From: Afifellaceae bacterium
Lineage (GTDB): Bacteria; Pseudomonadota; Alphaproteobacteria; Rhizobiales; Afifellaceae
Assembly (NCBI GenBank): GCA_028281235.1
Contig: JANQKG010000031.1
Coordinates: 33,513-97,512, forward strand
DNA: 64,000 nucleotides
Direction of reading: 5' to 3'
The position numbers were made by a program, and so were the translations under genes. Every line of letters begins with the position of its first letter. Position 1 is the first letter of the stretch. Shown here piece after piece: positions 46,955 through 55,800 of the stretch. Under the pieces are notes generated by a model that did not search any database, was not told the DNA's origin, and saw only the letters and a list, made by a program, of their open reading frames with translations.

Positions 46955-47965
46955 CTAAGCCGCCCCACCCTCCCGCGCGAAATCCCCCGTGTGCGGGTCG
47001 AACAGCCCCTCAAAGTCCAGCGCCGTCGGGCCGGTCATCCAGACATGGTCGCGCGCGTCCCATTCAATCAGAAGGTCGCCGCCCGGCAGCGTGACTGTGG
47101 CGCAACGGCCGGTGCGCTTGGTGCGCGCCGCGGCGACCAGCACCGCGCACGCCGCCGTGCCGCAGGCGCGCGTCAAGCCCACGCCGCGCTCCCAGGTGCG
47201 CAGCGTGATGGCGTCGGCGGCGGTGACATGCGCAAGCGAGATGTTGGCGCGCTCGGGAAAAATCGGATGGTTCTCCAAGAGCGGCCCGTGCAGCGCCAAA
47301 TCGTGCGCCCACACATCGTCGACCCAGAAGATGGCGTGCGGGTTGCCGATATTGACGGCCGACGGCGAATGCAGCACCGGCGCATCGATCGGCCCGACCT
47401 GCAGTTCGATGGCGCGCGTGTCGCGGAACTCCTCAGCAAGCGGAATGTCCTCCCAGCCGAATTTCGGCACGCCCATATCGACGGCGATGAGGGTTTCCCC
47501 GGCGTCCAGTAGCGGGGCTTCGGTGAGGGGGCCAGCCTCCGCGGTAGCCCCCTCACCCGCCGCATCCCTGGCGGCCTGCGGCGACCTCTCCCCAGAGGGG
47601 AGAGGTTCGGTGCCCGCCGCACGGCCCCCACTCACATCAACACGCCGCGCGAAAAGCAGCCCGGCGCTCGTCTCAATCGCCGCCTGCTTTGCGCCGGTTT
47701 CCTGCATGAGCAACAGCCCGACGCAGCGCGTGGCGTTGCCGCAGGCCTCCACCTCGCCGCCATCGGCATTATCGATGCGCATGAACGCATCGGCACCCGG
47801 CTTGCCCGGCTCAATGGTGATGAACTGATCGAAGCCGATTCCGCTCTCGCGGTCGGCGAGCTTGCGAATGATCTCCGGGTCGGGCCGCACGCGCTCGCCC
47901 CGCGCGTCAACGATGAGGAAATCGTTGCCGAGGCCGTTCATCTTGCGGAACGAGATCATGGGCAT
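46955..47965 (-). CDS. dapF: Diaminopimelate epimerase with an in-frame repeat-derived insertion
   Basis: This 336-residue enzyme converts LL- to meso-diaminopimelate for lysine and peptidoglycan synthesis. The two catalytic cysteines lie in [11 protein letters not shown] (about residue 74) and [11 protein letters not shown] (about 268), and the start [17 protein letters not shown] is canonical. DapF is usually about 275-295 residues. The extra 45 or so are at about 110-155 (rich in Gly/Ala/Glu/Pro), between the conserved beta strands GLLFARRV and [10 protein letters not shown], and come from the repeat at 47524-47607. Both active-site halves are intact. Confidence 0.94.
   Translation of the reverse strand: MPMISFRKMNGLGNDFLIVDARGERVRPDPEIIRKLADRESGIGFDQFITIEPGKPGADAFMRIDNADGGEVEACGNATRCVGLLLMQETGAKQAAIETSAGLLFARRVDVSGGRAAGTEPLPSGERSPQAARDAAGEGATAEAGPLTEAPLLDAGETLIAVDMGVPKFGWEDIPLAEEFRDTRAIELQVGPIDAPVLHSPSAVNIGNPHAIFWVDDVWAHDLALHGPLLENHPIFPERANISLAHVTAADAITLRTWERGVGLTRACGTAACAVLVAAARTKRTGRCATVTLPGGDLLIEWDARDHVWMTGPTALDFEGLFDPHTGDFAREGGAA
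47524..47607. repeat. Palindromic repeat (CTCTCCCC type) inside dapF
   Basis: GTGAGGGGGC and GCCCCCTCAC flank a short spacer, followed by CGCCGCATCCCTGGCGGCCTGCGGCG and CCTCTCCCCAGAGGGGAGAGG. On the minus strand it reads [20 protein letters not shown]. Nine of the first ten residues match the dnaE2 copy. Confidence 0.85.
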
Positions 47966-48066
47966 GGTTAGCGACCGGTCTGACCGATGCGCCGCTATAT
48001 GGCGGAAAAGGCAGTGGAGTTCAAAGGCTCATGGTAGCAAGCGGCGTGGCGGCCGGCACGACGCGT

Positions 48067-48121
48067 AACCTCCCCCTTGAGGGGAGGTCGAAACCGGCTT
48101 CAGCCGGTTTCGGGAGGGGGG
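48067..48121. repeat. Palindromic repeat (AACCTCCCCCTTGAGGGGAGG type), intergenic copy
   Basis: AACCTCCCCCTTGAGGGGAGG is followed by GAAACCGGCTTCAGCCGGTTTC and closed by GGGAGGGGGG, so the ends pair (CCTCCCCC with GGGAGGGGGG) around a central 9-bp stem. It lies in the 204-base spacer between dapF and leuD. The same element occurs in dnaE2 at 53369 and 55724, and variants with other central stems lie at 55827, 57149 and 57242. Confidence 0.85.
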
Positions 48122-48169
48122 CTGCTCCCCCATGCACCACGCGATGCCGCGAGATCGTACGCCCCGCAT

Positions 48170-48775
48170 TCACACCCAGGGGCGGTCTTCCTGGTGCTTG
48201 CCCTCGAAGGCCTCAATCGCGTCAGCCTTCTCCAGTGTCAGCCCGACGCTGTCGAGCCCGTTCAAGAGGCAGTGCTTCTTGAACGCGTCGATCTCAAAGC
48301 GCACCACGCCGCCGTCCGGCCCGCGGATCTCCTGAGCCTCAAGATCGACGGTGAGCGTCGCATTGGCGCCGCGCGACGCATCGTCCATCAGCTTCTCAAG
48401 GTCGTCCGCGGAGACGACCACCGGCAGGATGCCGTTCTGAAAGCAATTGTTGTAAAAGATGTCGCCGAACTGCGTGGAGATCACGCAGGTGATACCATAA
48501 TCCTTCAAGGCCCAGGGCGCGTGCTCGCGGCTTGACCCGCAGCCGAAATTGTCGCCGGCGACGATGATCTTGGCGTCCTTATAGGCCGGCTGGTTGAGCA
48601 CGAAATCGGGATTGTCGGAGCCGTCGTCATTGTAGCGCCACTCGGAGAACAGCCCCTTGCCGAGGCCGGTGCGCTTGATGGTCTTCAGATATTGCTTGGG
48701 AATGATCGCATCGGTGTCGATGTTGACGCGCGGCATGGGTGCGGCAACGGCGGTGAGCGAGGTGAACTTGTCCAT
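48170..48775 (-). CDS. leuD: 3-isopropylmalate dehydratase small subunit
   Basis: This 201-residue protein is the swivel-domain subunit of isopropylmalate isomerase in leucine synthesis and works with LeuC, which is not in this window. Family blocks are present: [18 protein letters not shown] (14-31), [17 protein letters not shown] (about 74-90) and [10 protein letters not shown]. The ATG at 48775 has AAGGAG upstream. The frame open to 48922 is foreign beyond it. Confidence 0.96.
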   Translation of the reverse strand: MDKFTSLTAVAAPMPRVNIDTDAIIPKQYLKTIKRTGLGKGLFSEWRYNDDGSDNPDFVLNQPAYKDAKIIVAGDNFGCGSSREHAPWALKDYGITCVISTQFGDIFYNNCFQNGILPVVVSADDLEKLMDDASRGANATLTVDLEAQEIRGPDGGVVRFEIDAFKKHCLLNGLDSVGLTLEKADAIEAFEGKHQEDRPWV

Positions 48776-48846
48776 GAACCAGGACTCCTTGGGGACCAAA
48801 ACGCCTTGGCGGTTGATTAGAGCACGATCCGGCGAATGCAAAGCGG

Positions 48847-49719
48847 TCAGGCCGGGTCGCCATTCCCGTCCGGCACCCGGCGCTCCTGACCCAGCCCCGC
48901 CTTCCGCCCGGCGATAAGCCAATAGACGAAGCCTCCCACGGCTCCGGCCGCGCCGCCGAGCGTTACGGCCTCACGCGTCTCCGTTGCACCGCCGATGCCC
49001 AGAAGAAACGCCGCAAGACCGATCAGGACGCCGAACACAAGGTGCAGAATGAGCGAGCGCCAGCCAAAGGTCTCCGCCATGATGATCATGATCAAGGCGG
49101 GAATGGCGGCGACGGCGCCGACCACCATCGACGCGATGATACTGATGAAGATGAGCTTGGCGACGAAATCGCCGCCCGATTCGCCGGAAATGGGCTGGGC
49201 GCCGGCCGAAAGCGTAATGACAAAGGCCGCCGCCAGCGATGCGGCGATGAACGCCGCCGGGATAACCAGAATGATCCGCCACACGCTGCGCATGGGTCGT
49301 CCTTCCGCTCTGACGCTCTGCGTCTTCGGCAGCCCGGCATAGCGTCCGGCCGTCAGCCAGTATACCGCGCCGCCGGCAAGCCCGGCGACGACCAGAAGCA
49401 CGGCGCGTGCACCGGTCAGCTCAGGCTCTGCGCGCACCGCGTCGCCAAGTTGCGCGGCCACGCCGAGGACGCCACCGAAGGCAAGCCAAAACAGAAACGA
49501 ACGCGTCCTCAGCGCCTCCGTGGCGAAGATGGCGATGAGCATCGGTCCGAACGCGGCGATACCGGCATTGATCGCCGCGACCTGCGTTAGCTCAACAAAG
49601 CCGCCATGCCCGTCCGGGCCATCGCCATAAAGCCCCAGCGCGACGACAAGGCCCGCAGCGAAACATGCGACAATGAACGCTGCCGGCACCCAAACGAGAT
49701 AGCGAAGGAGCGCGCGCAA
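48847..49719 (-). CDS. Multi-pass membrane protein with two duplicated halves
   Basis: This 290-residue protein consists of two similar halves of about 140 residues. [13 protein letters not shown] (11-23) recurs as [13 protein letters not shown] (153-165), and [15 protein letters not shown] (116-130) recurs as [15 protein letters not shown] (262-276). Each half has about four hydrophobic helices. No named family is recognised and the function is unknown. It starts at a TTG 15 bases after the rlmN stop, with AAGGG just before it, so it is probably co-transcribed with rlmN. Confidence 0.75.
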   Translation of the reverse strand: MRALLRYLVWVPAAFIVACFAAGLVVALGLYGDGPDGHGGFVELTQVAAINAGIAAFGPMLIAIFATEALRTRSFLFWLAFGGVLGVAAQLGDAVRAEPELTGARAVLLVVAGLAGGAVYWLTAGRYAGLPKTQSVRAEGRPMRSVWRIILVIPAAFIAASLAAAFVITLSAGAQPISGESGGDFVAKLIFISIIASMVVGAVAAIPALIMIIMAETFGWRSLILHLVFGVLIGLAAFLLGIGGATETREAVTLGGAAGAVGGFVYWLIAGRKAGLGQERRVPDGNGDPA

Positions 49720-49734
49720 GCCCTTGCCGGACGG

Positions 49735-50931
49735 CTACGACGCCGCGACGGCCTCCCGCTCGCGTTTCCTCACCCGCTCGCTGGCGCTTTTAAGCTGCCC
49801 GCACGCGGCAAAGATGTCGCGCCCGCGCGGCGTGCGGATGGGCGAGGCGTAGCCGGCGCGGTTCACCACATCGGCAAACGCCTCGATCCGCTCCCATTCG
49901 GAGCACTCATAGCGCGCGCCGGGCCACGGATTGAACGGGATGAGATTGATCTTGGCGGGAATGCCCTTCAAGAGCCGCACCAGTTCCTTGGCCTCGGCGA
50001 GCGAATCGTTCACGCCTTTCAGCATCACATATTCGAATGTGATGCGCCGCGCATTCGACAGGCCCGGATAGGCGCGGCAAGCCTCAAGCAATTCGGCAAG
50101 CGGCCACTTCTTGTTGATCGGCACCAGTTCGTCGCGCAGATCGTCCCGCACGGCGTGCAGCGAGATGGCCAGCATCACGCCCATCTCCGCGCCGGTGCGC
50201 GGGATCATCGGAACGATTCCGGATGTGGAGAGCGTGATCCGCCGCTTGGAGAGCGCAATCCCCTCCCCGTCGGCGGCGATGAGAAGCGCGTCCTTCACAT
50301 TGTCGAAATTGTAGAGCGGCTCTCCCATCCCCATCATCACGACGTTGGAGACGAGCCGGCCCTCGCTCGGCACGACCGCGCCTTGCGGCGTCGCAATATC
50401 GGGAAAATCGCCCAGCCGATCGCGCGCCACTAGAATCTGCGCGACGATCTCCTCCGCCGTCAGGTTGCGCACCATGCGCTGCGTTCCGGTATGGCAGAAC
50501 GTGCAGGTCAGCGAGCAGCCGACCTGGCTTGAAACACAGAGCGTGCCGCGCCCCTCCTCCGGGATGTAGACCGTCTCAGCTTCCACCGGCCGTCCCGCGC
50601 CGCGCGGCGGAAACCGCAGGAGCCATTTGCGCGTACCGTCCTCGGAGATTTGCTCGGTGACGATCTCCGGCCGCGTCAACGTGAAACGTTCGGCAAGCGC
50701 ACCGCGCAGCGCCTTCGACATGTTGGTCATCGCCGCGAAATCGGTGACGCCGCGGAAATAGAGCCAATGCCATATCTGGCTGGCGCGCATGCGTATCTGG
50801 CGCTCCGGCACGCCGGCGCTCTGGAGCGCATCGCCTAACGCCGCGCGCGTGAGCCCGACCAGCGACGGCGTCTCGCCCGTCGCCTCAAAGGGCGGCGCAG
50901 GTGGAAGGTCGGTCAAAGGCAAAGCCGGCAT
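49735..50931 (-). CDS. rlmN: 23S rRNA/tRNA adenine-C2 methyltransferase RlmN
   Basis: This 398-residue radical-SAM enzyme methylates A2503 of 23S rRNA and A37 of some tRNAs. The cluster motif is CSLTCTFC (Cys139, Cys143, Cys146), with [21 protein letters not shown] and the C-terminal mechanistic Cys in FAACGQL. I chose the ATG at 50931. A TTG at 50964 is in frame but lies inside the terminator hairpin region of the upstream gene. Confidence 0.96.
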   Translation of the reverse strand: MPALPLTDLPPAPPFEATGETPSLVGLTRAALGDALQSAGVPERQIRMRASQIWHWLYFRGVTDFAAMTNMSKALRGALAERFTLTRPEIVTEQISEDGTRKWLLRFPPRGAGRPVEAETVYIPEEGRGTLCVSSQVGCSLTCTFCHTGTQRMVRNLTAEEIVAQILVARDRLGDFPDIATPQGAVVPSEGRLVSNVVMMGMGEPLYNFDNVKDALLIAADGEGIALSKRRITLSTSGIVPMIPRTGAEMGVMLAISLHAVRDDLRDELVPINKKWPLAELLEACRAYPGLSNARRITFEYVMLKGVNDSLAEAKELVRLLKGIPAKINLIPFNPWPGARYECSEWERIEAFADVVNRAGYASPIRTPRGRDIFAACGQLKSASERVRKREREAVAAS

Positions 50932-50970
50932 AGCGGAGGCTTCTAGCACGCGCAGACGCTGCAAAGAAAA

Positions 50971-50990
50971 CGGACCGCCGCGGCGGTCCG
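50971..50990 (-). terminator. Intrinsic terminator after the IalB-like gene
   Basis: CGGACCGCCG (50971-50980) and CGGCGGTCCG (50981-50990) are perfectly complementary. Read on the minus strand they are followed by TTTTCTTTGC. The hairpin lies 28 bases past the stop of the gene at 51018 and about 40 bases before the rlmN start, so it separates the two transcripts. Confidence 0.8.
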
Positions 50991-51017
50991 TCTAAACGAT
51001 CTGTCAGGTCGCGCAGC

Positions 51018-51572
51018 TCAACCGCCGGTGCAATCCGTCTTCATCTTGTCGGAGGCCGCCGTCACGCCGGAGAGCGAGTAATCGTAGGACGTGTCATTCC
51101 CGCGCCGCGACGTCGCCTTGATGACCATCCGCGAGCCGGCGCGCATCGCGTCAAGCAGCGCCGCCTCGTCTTCCTTGTTGACCAGCCAGGCGCTGTCGCC
51201 CTCGGTGAACATGGTGAACTGCTTGCCGCCGATCTCCACCGTCACCTTCGACTGTTCCTTGAGCTGGTAGCCGGCGACGAAATTGGCCTCCGTCGATGTG
51301 CCCTCCGCGGGCACCACCGTAATGGAGAAGCTGACGCGGCCATGGTCGAGCCTCGTCGGCCGCATCTTGTCCGGCTCCGAATAGATGTAGCAGACCTTGC
51401 CCTGGTTTGAGCCATAGGCGCCGTCATAGGACCACATGGTCCAATCCTTGAAGGTGCCGAGCAGTGTCGGCTTGGCAGCGCCTTGCGCCAGCGCGCCCGT
51501 CATGCCCATTGGGGCAAGAGTGGCGGCCGACAGGGCAAGAGCTGTTATGAGAAGGAATCGCGCTTTGATCAT
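51018..51572 (-). CDS. Invasion-associated locus B (IalB) family exported protein
   Basis: This 184-residue protein has a signal peptide (about 1-29, ending GALAQ) and an IalB domain with FKDWTMW, KVCYIYSEPDKMRPT and the late Cys near the C-terminus (KTDCTGG). IalB proteins are periplasmic or outer-membrane-associated in rhizobia and Bartonella. The molecular role is not known, and invasion is named from Bartonella only. I start at 51572, where the signal peptide begins. The frame open to 51629 adds unlikely residues. Confidence 0.9.
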   Translation of the reverse strand: MIKARFLLITALALSAATLAPMGMTGALAQGAAKPTLLGTFKDWTMWSYDGAYGSNQGKVCYIYSEPDKMRPTRLDHGRVSFSITVVPAEGTSTEANFVAGYQLKEQSKVTVEIGGKQFTMFTEGDSAWLVNKEDEAALLDAMRAGSRMVIKATSRRGNDTSYDYSLSGVTAASDKMKTDCTGG

Positions 51573-51770
51573 GGTCGCGGTCTGAACTCTCTCGTCATGC
51601 GCGTTGTGTGAACGGGTCGCGCCCCTCACCGGAGACCGATGCGGCGGCCTGCAGATTTCCTCGCTTTGGTTACCAAAGCGTCAAGGCCGACGCAGTTAAA
51701 GCGATCCGGTGATCGGAACGTCGTGAAATTCGCACAAAAATAGAGGCAAGACTGTGGCTGCCGGCTGCGG

Positions 51771-52145
51771 TCAATCCGCCTCCGCGGCATCGGCCAGGGC
51801 GCGCCGCGCCGCCTCCCTGTGCTCCTCTTTGATTGAGCTGCTGACCGCAGCGATCGCCGCCGCCAGCACCGACGCATCGTCCAGGAAGCCGACGCCCAGG
51901 ATGATGTCGGGGACAAAGTCGAACGGCGTCACGAAATAAGCCAGTGCGGCAATGAGCGTCAGCCGCGCGCCGGTCGGCGTCGCCGGATCGAGCATGGCGT
52001 AATAGGCGGCCACCACCTCGTCGATGAAGGGAATGGTGCGAAGCGCCTTCTTGACCGTCGGCCAGAAACGCGCACGCACGCGCGCCTCCTCCCTATCGGC
52101 GTCTTCCGGGCCGAGAATCTCAATATCGGGAATATCTTTCGCCAT
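51771..52145 (-). CDS. YkvA-like DUF1232 protein
   Basis: This 124-residue protein carries the DUF1232 signature ALAYFVTPFDFVPDIILGVGFLDD (about 69-92), which forms a membrane-associated hairpin, preceded by an acidic N-terminus. The function is unknown in the family. The start has a purine-rich region upstream. It is transcribed alone, divergent from the PilZ gene with a spacer of about 200 bases. Confidence 0.88.
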   Translation of the reverse strand: MAKDIPDIEILGPEDADREEARVRARFWPTVKKALRTIPFIDEVVAAYYAMLDPATPTGARLTLIAALAYFVTPFDFVPDIILGVGFLDDASVLAAAIAAVSSSIKEEHREAARRALADAAEAD

Positions 52146-52344
52146 AAATCGTCTCCCTTACCTGGAGATGGGCCGGCGGCGGCATCTTCGCAAGGTTACG
52201 CACGGCGGGTCGGCGGCAAGGTTTCGCTAACCATGACGCGCTAAATCACGCCTTAGCCGCCAGACGGCCCGATTTGCCAAGGACGCAGCGATTGTTGAGC
52301 GCTGCATGAAGACTTCTGGGGCCTGCGGCATAGAGGGCGGGATA

Positions 52345-52665
52345 ATGAACGAGCAAAGGAACAAGGCCGAAGCGCTGGCGTCCGCGTCGAACGACGACGA
52401 TGACGGCCGGCAAACACATCGCCGGCGTACGCTGAAGCAGGCGCGTGCCGTATTGTCGGATTTTTCGACCGTGGACTGCCGGATACGCGATGTGTCGCAA
52501 GGGGGTGCGCATCTGGTGTTCGGGGGGCCGGTTTCGCTGCCGGATGCCTTTCGTCTTCACAATGTGAGCGACAAGACAATCGCGCCCGTTGAACTCAAAT
52601 GGCAACGCGGGCTGGAAGCCGGCATCGCCTTTACCGGGCCGCAGGAGCCGCACGCCGAGCAGTAG
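52345..52665 (+). CDS. PilZ-domain protein
   Basis: This 106-residue protein is essentially a single PilZ domain. The c-di-GMP motif regions are RRRTLKQAR (canonical RxxxR) and RDVSQGGAHL (canonical D/NxSxxG), so ligand binding is plausible. I chose the ATG at 52345 with GGGCGGGAT upstream. The frame from 52306 adds 13 unlikely residues. It may be a receptor for the c-di-GMP made or degraded by the two GGDEF-EAL proteins at 5.5-9.5 kb. That link is inference. Confidence 0.85.
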   Translation: MNEQRNKAEALASASNDDDDGRQTHRRRTLKQARAVLSDFSTVDCRIRDVSQGGAHLVFGGPVSLPDAFRLHNVSDKTIAPVELKWQRGLEAGIAFTGPQEPHAEQ

Positions 52666-52741
52666 CGGCTTCAAGGGTTTCGGCGAGACCCAGCAGAGGA
52701 ACGACGGCGCCTGGTCAATTCCGTCGCGCGGCGACCTGAAT

Positions 52742-52770
52742 TTGACTCGGTCTCCCGATGAGAACATAAT
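52742..52770 (+). promoter_or_regulatory. Sigma-70-type promoter of dnaE2
   Basis: TTGACT (52742-52747) and CATAAT (52765-52770) are separated by exactly 17 bases, close to the consensus of housekeeping promoters. Transcription would start near 52777, about 55 bases before the dnaE2 ATG. The -10 box overlaps the LexA site. Confidence 0.7.
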
Positions 52771-52776
52771 AAGAAC
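52762..52776 (+). promoter_or_regulatory. LexA operator (SOS box) before dnaE2
   Basis: GAAC (52762-52765), seven bases, GAAC (52773-52776): this is the direct-repeat GAAC-N7-GAAC (GTTC-N7-GTTC) recognised by LexA in alphaproteobacteria. It overlaps the -10 box, the expected place for a repressor. dnaE2 is a classic SOS gene, which supports the call. Confidence 0.85.
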
Positions 52777-52832
52777 ATCATCAAAGACACTGTCCAGACC
52801 GTGGCGAATGCTCCGCCGCGACCGGCCCGTTC

Positions 52833-55800
52833 ATGCCTGAGAAATCACCCTACAGCCACGACCGGCACAAAACTTTGCTGCCCGCGCCCGGCAGCATCAA
52901 GCGACGCCTCAGAAGGCCGGGCGAGCCCGCCTATGCGGAATTGCTGGCGGCCTCGAATTTTTCCTTCCTGCATGGCGCCTCGCACCCCGAAGAGCTGGCC
53001 GCCGCCACCGCGGAGCTTGGGCTGGCCGGCTTCTCCGTCACCGACCGCAACACGCTGGCCGGCATCGTGCGAGGCCACCTCGCTGCCAAACAGCTCGACC
53101 TGCGCTACGCGGTCGGCTGCCGCCTGTCCTTCCGTGACGGCACGCCCGACATCGCCGTGTGGCCGCGCGACCGCGCCGCCTATGGCCGGCTTTGCCGGCT
53201 GCTCACAACCGGCAATCTCCGCGCCGTAAAGGGCGAGTGCCATCTCGACCTGGCCGATCTTGTCGAATGGGGCGAGGGCATGGAGATGGCGGTTCTGCCC
53301 GGCCGCTACATCGATGTGCCAACACCGGCGGAGCATGTGTCGGACGTCAGCCCGAGCCGCGGCGCCTTAACCTCCCCCTTGAGGGGAGGTCGAAACCGGC
53401 TTCAGCCGGTTTCGAGAGGGGGGCTCAGCAGCGAGTCGGGCACGCTTCCTCTCCCCTCTGGGGAGAGGTCGACGCAGGCCGCCAGGCATGCGGCGGGTGA
53501 GGGGGCTTTGACTGAACCGCCCCCCTCACCCGGCCTGTCTTCGCCCGATGGGCTTCGCCAGGCCACCCTCTCCCCCAGGGGGAGAGGAGAAGCGCCATGC
53601 CCGCTGGAGACGACGCTCGCGACGCTGACAGAAACCTTCCCCGACCATCTGCGCCTTGGCGCGACCTGCTTCTATCGCGGCGACGATGCCCGCTGCTTCG
53701 CAGCGATTGCGACAATCGCCAAGCGGCATGGCGTTCCCATCCTGGCGCTCGGCGACGTGCTCTACCACGCGCCCGAACGCCGCCCCTTGCAGGACGTGCT
53801 CGCCTGCGTGCGCGAGCACAAGACGCTCGACAATGCCGGCCGGCTGCTTGAGATGAACGCCGAGCGGCACATGAAGAACGCCGCTGAGATGGAGCGCCTC
53901 TTCTGCGATCTGCCCGGCGCCGTCGCTGAGACGCTCAGCGTGCTGGAGCGCCTCGATTTCTCACTCGACGAGCTGCGCTACGAATATCCCCTGGAATCGG
54001 CCGGTGAGAGCGCCACGCCCTTCGACGAGCTCGTGCGCCTCACCAAAGAAGGCGCCGCCACGCGCTATCCCGACGGCGTGCCGGAGAATGTCGCCAAGGT
54101 CATCCAGCACGAGCTGAAGATCATCAAGGCGCTTCAATACGAAGCCTATTTCCTCACTGTATGGGACATCGTCCGCTTCGCCCGCTCCAAGGATATTCTC
54201 TGCCAGGGCCGCGGCTCCGCCGCCAATTCCGCCGTCTGCTTCTGCCTCGGGATCACCGATGTCGACCCCAAACGCGGCGACCTTCTTTTTGAGCGCTTCA
54301 TCTCCCCGGAACGCAACGAGCCGCCTGACATCGACGTCGATTTCGAGCATGCGCGACGCGAGGAGGTGATCCAATATGTCTACGACAAATATGGCCGCGA
54401 GCATGCTGGCATCGCCGCCACCGTGATCACCTATCGCTCGCGCTCCGCCGTGCGCGAAGTCGGCAAGGCCTTCGGCCTGTCCGACGATTCCGTCGGCGCG
54501 CTGGCCGGCAATATCTGGGGCTGGTCGAGCGGTGGCGTCGATACCAAGGATGCGCGCCGCGCCGGATTTGATCCGGACGAAGGACGCATCGCGCAGGTTC
54601 TGAAGCTGACGAGCGAGATCATCGGCTTCCCACGCCACCTCTCCCAGCATGTCGGCGGCTTCGTCATCACCAGGAGCCGCCTGGATGAAGTCGTGCCGAT
54701 CCTGCATTCCGCCATGGACGGCCGCGACATCATCGAATGGGATAAGGACGATCTCGACGCGCTGAAGATGCTGAAGATCGACGTGCTCGCGCTCGGCATG
54801 CTGACGGCGATGAAGAAATCGCTCGATCTCCTCACCAACCATTACGGCGAGACGCTGTCGCTGGCGAGCGTTCCCGCGGAGGACGCGGAGGTCTACGACA
54901 TGATCTGCCGCGCCGACACGATCGGCGTCTTCCAGATCGAAAGCCGCGCGCAAATGACCATGCTGCCACGGCTCAGACCACGCAATTATTACGACCTGGT
55001 CATTGAAGTGGCGATCGTGCGCCCCGGCCCCATCCAGGGCGACATGGTGCATCCCTATCTCCGCCGCCGGCAGGGCCTTGAGCGTGTCGTCTTTCCTGCC
55101 CCGCATCCCGATCACGGGCCGCCGGACGAATTGGAACGCGTGCTCGGCAAGACGCTCGGCGTGCCGCTTTTTCAGGAGCAGGCCATGCGCATCGCCATTG
55201 AGGCCGCAAAATTCACGCCGGGCGAGGCCGACCGGCTGCGCCGCGCCATGGCCACCTTCCGCCGCGTGGGCACCATCCACATGTTCCAGACCAAGATGGT
55301 CGAAGGCATGGTGAAGCGCGGCTATGAGCGCGACTTCGCCGAACGCTGCTTCCGCCAGATCGAGGGGTTCGGCGATTACGGCTTCCCGGAAAGCCATGCC
55401 GCCAGCTTCGCGCTTCTCGTCTACACCTCCGCCTGGGTGAAGTGCCATTACCCGGATGTCTTCTGCGCCAGCCTGCTCAATGCCCAGCCCATGGGCTTTT
55501 ATGCGCCCGCGCAATTGGTGCGCGACGCGCGCGAGCACGGCGTTGAGGTGCGCGCCATCGACATCAATTTCTCCGATTGGGATTCCACGTTGGAGCCGTT
55601 GGAGAAAGAATCCCCTCCCCCCTTGTGGGGGAGGGCTAGGGAGGGGGGAAAGAAACAGCCATCGGAGGGGGGAAGCACTGCGACTCGACATGCGCCCCCA
55701 CCTCCCCCTTGGCACGGCGCCCTAACCTCCCCCTTGAGGGGAGGTCGAAACCGGCCTCAGCCGGTTTCGGGAGGGGGGCGCAGCTTTTCAATAAGCATTG

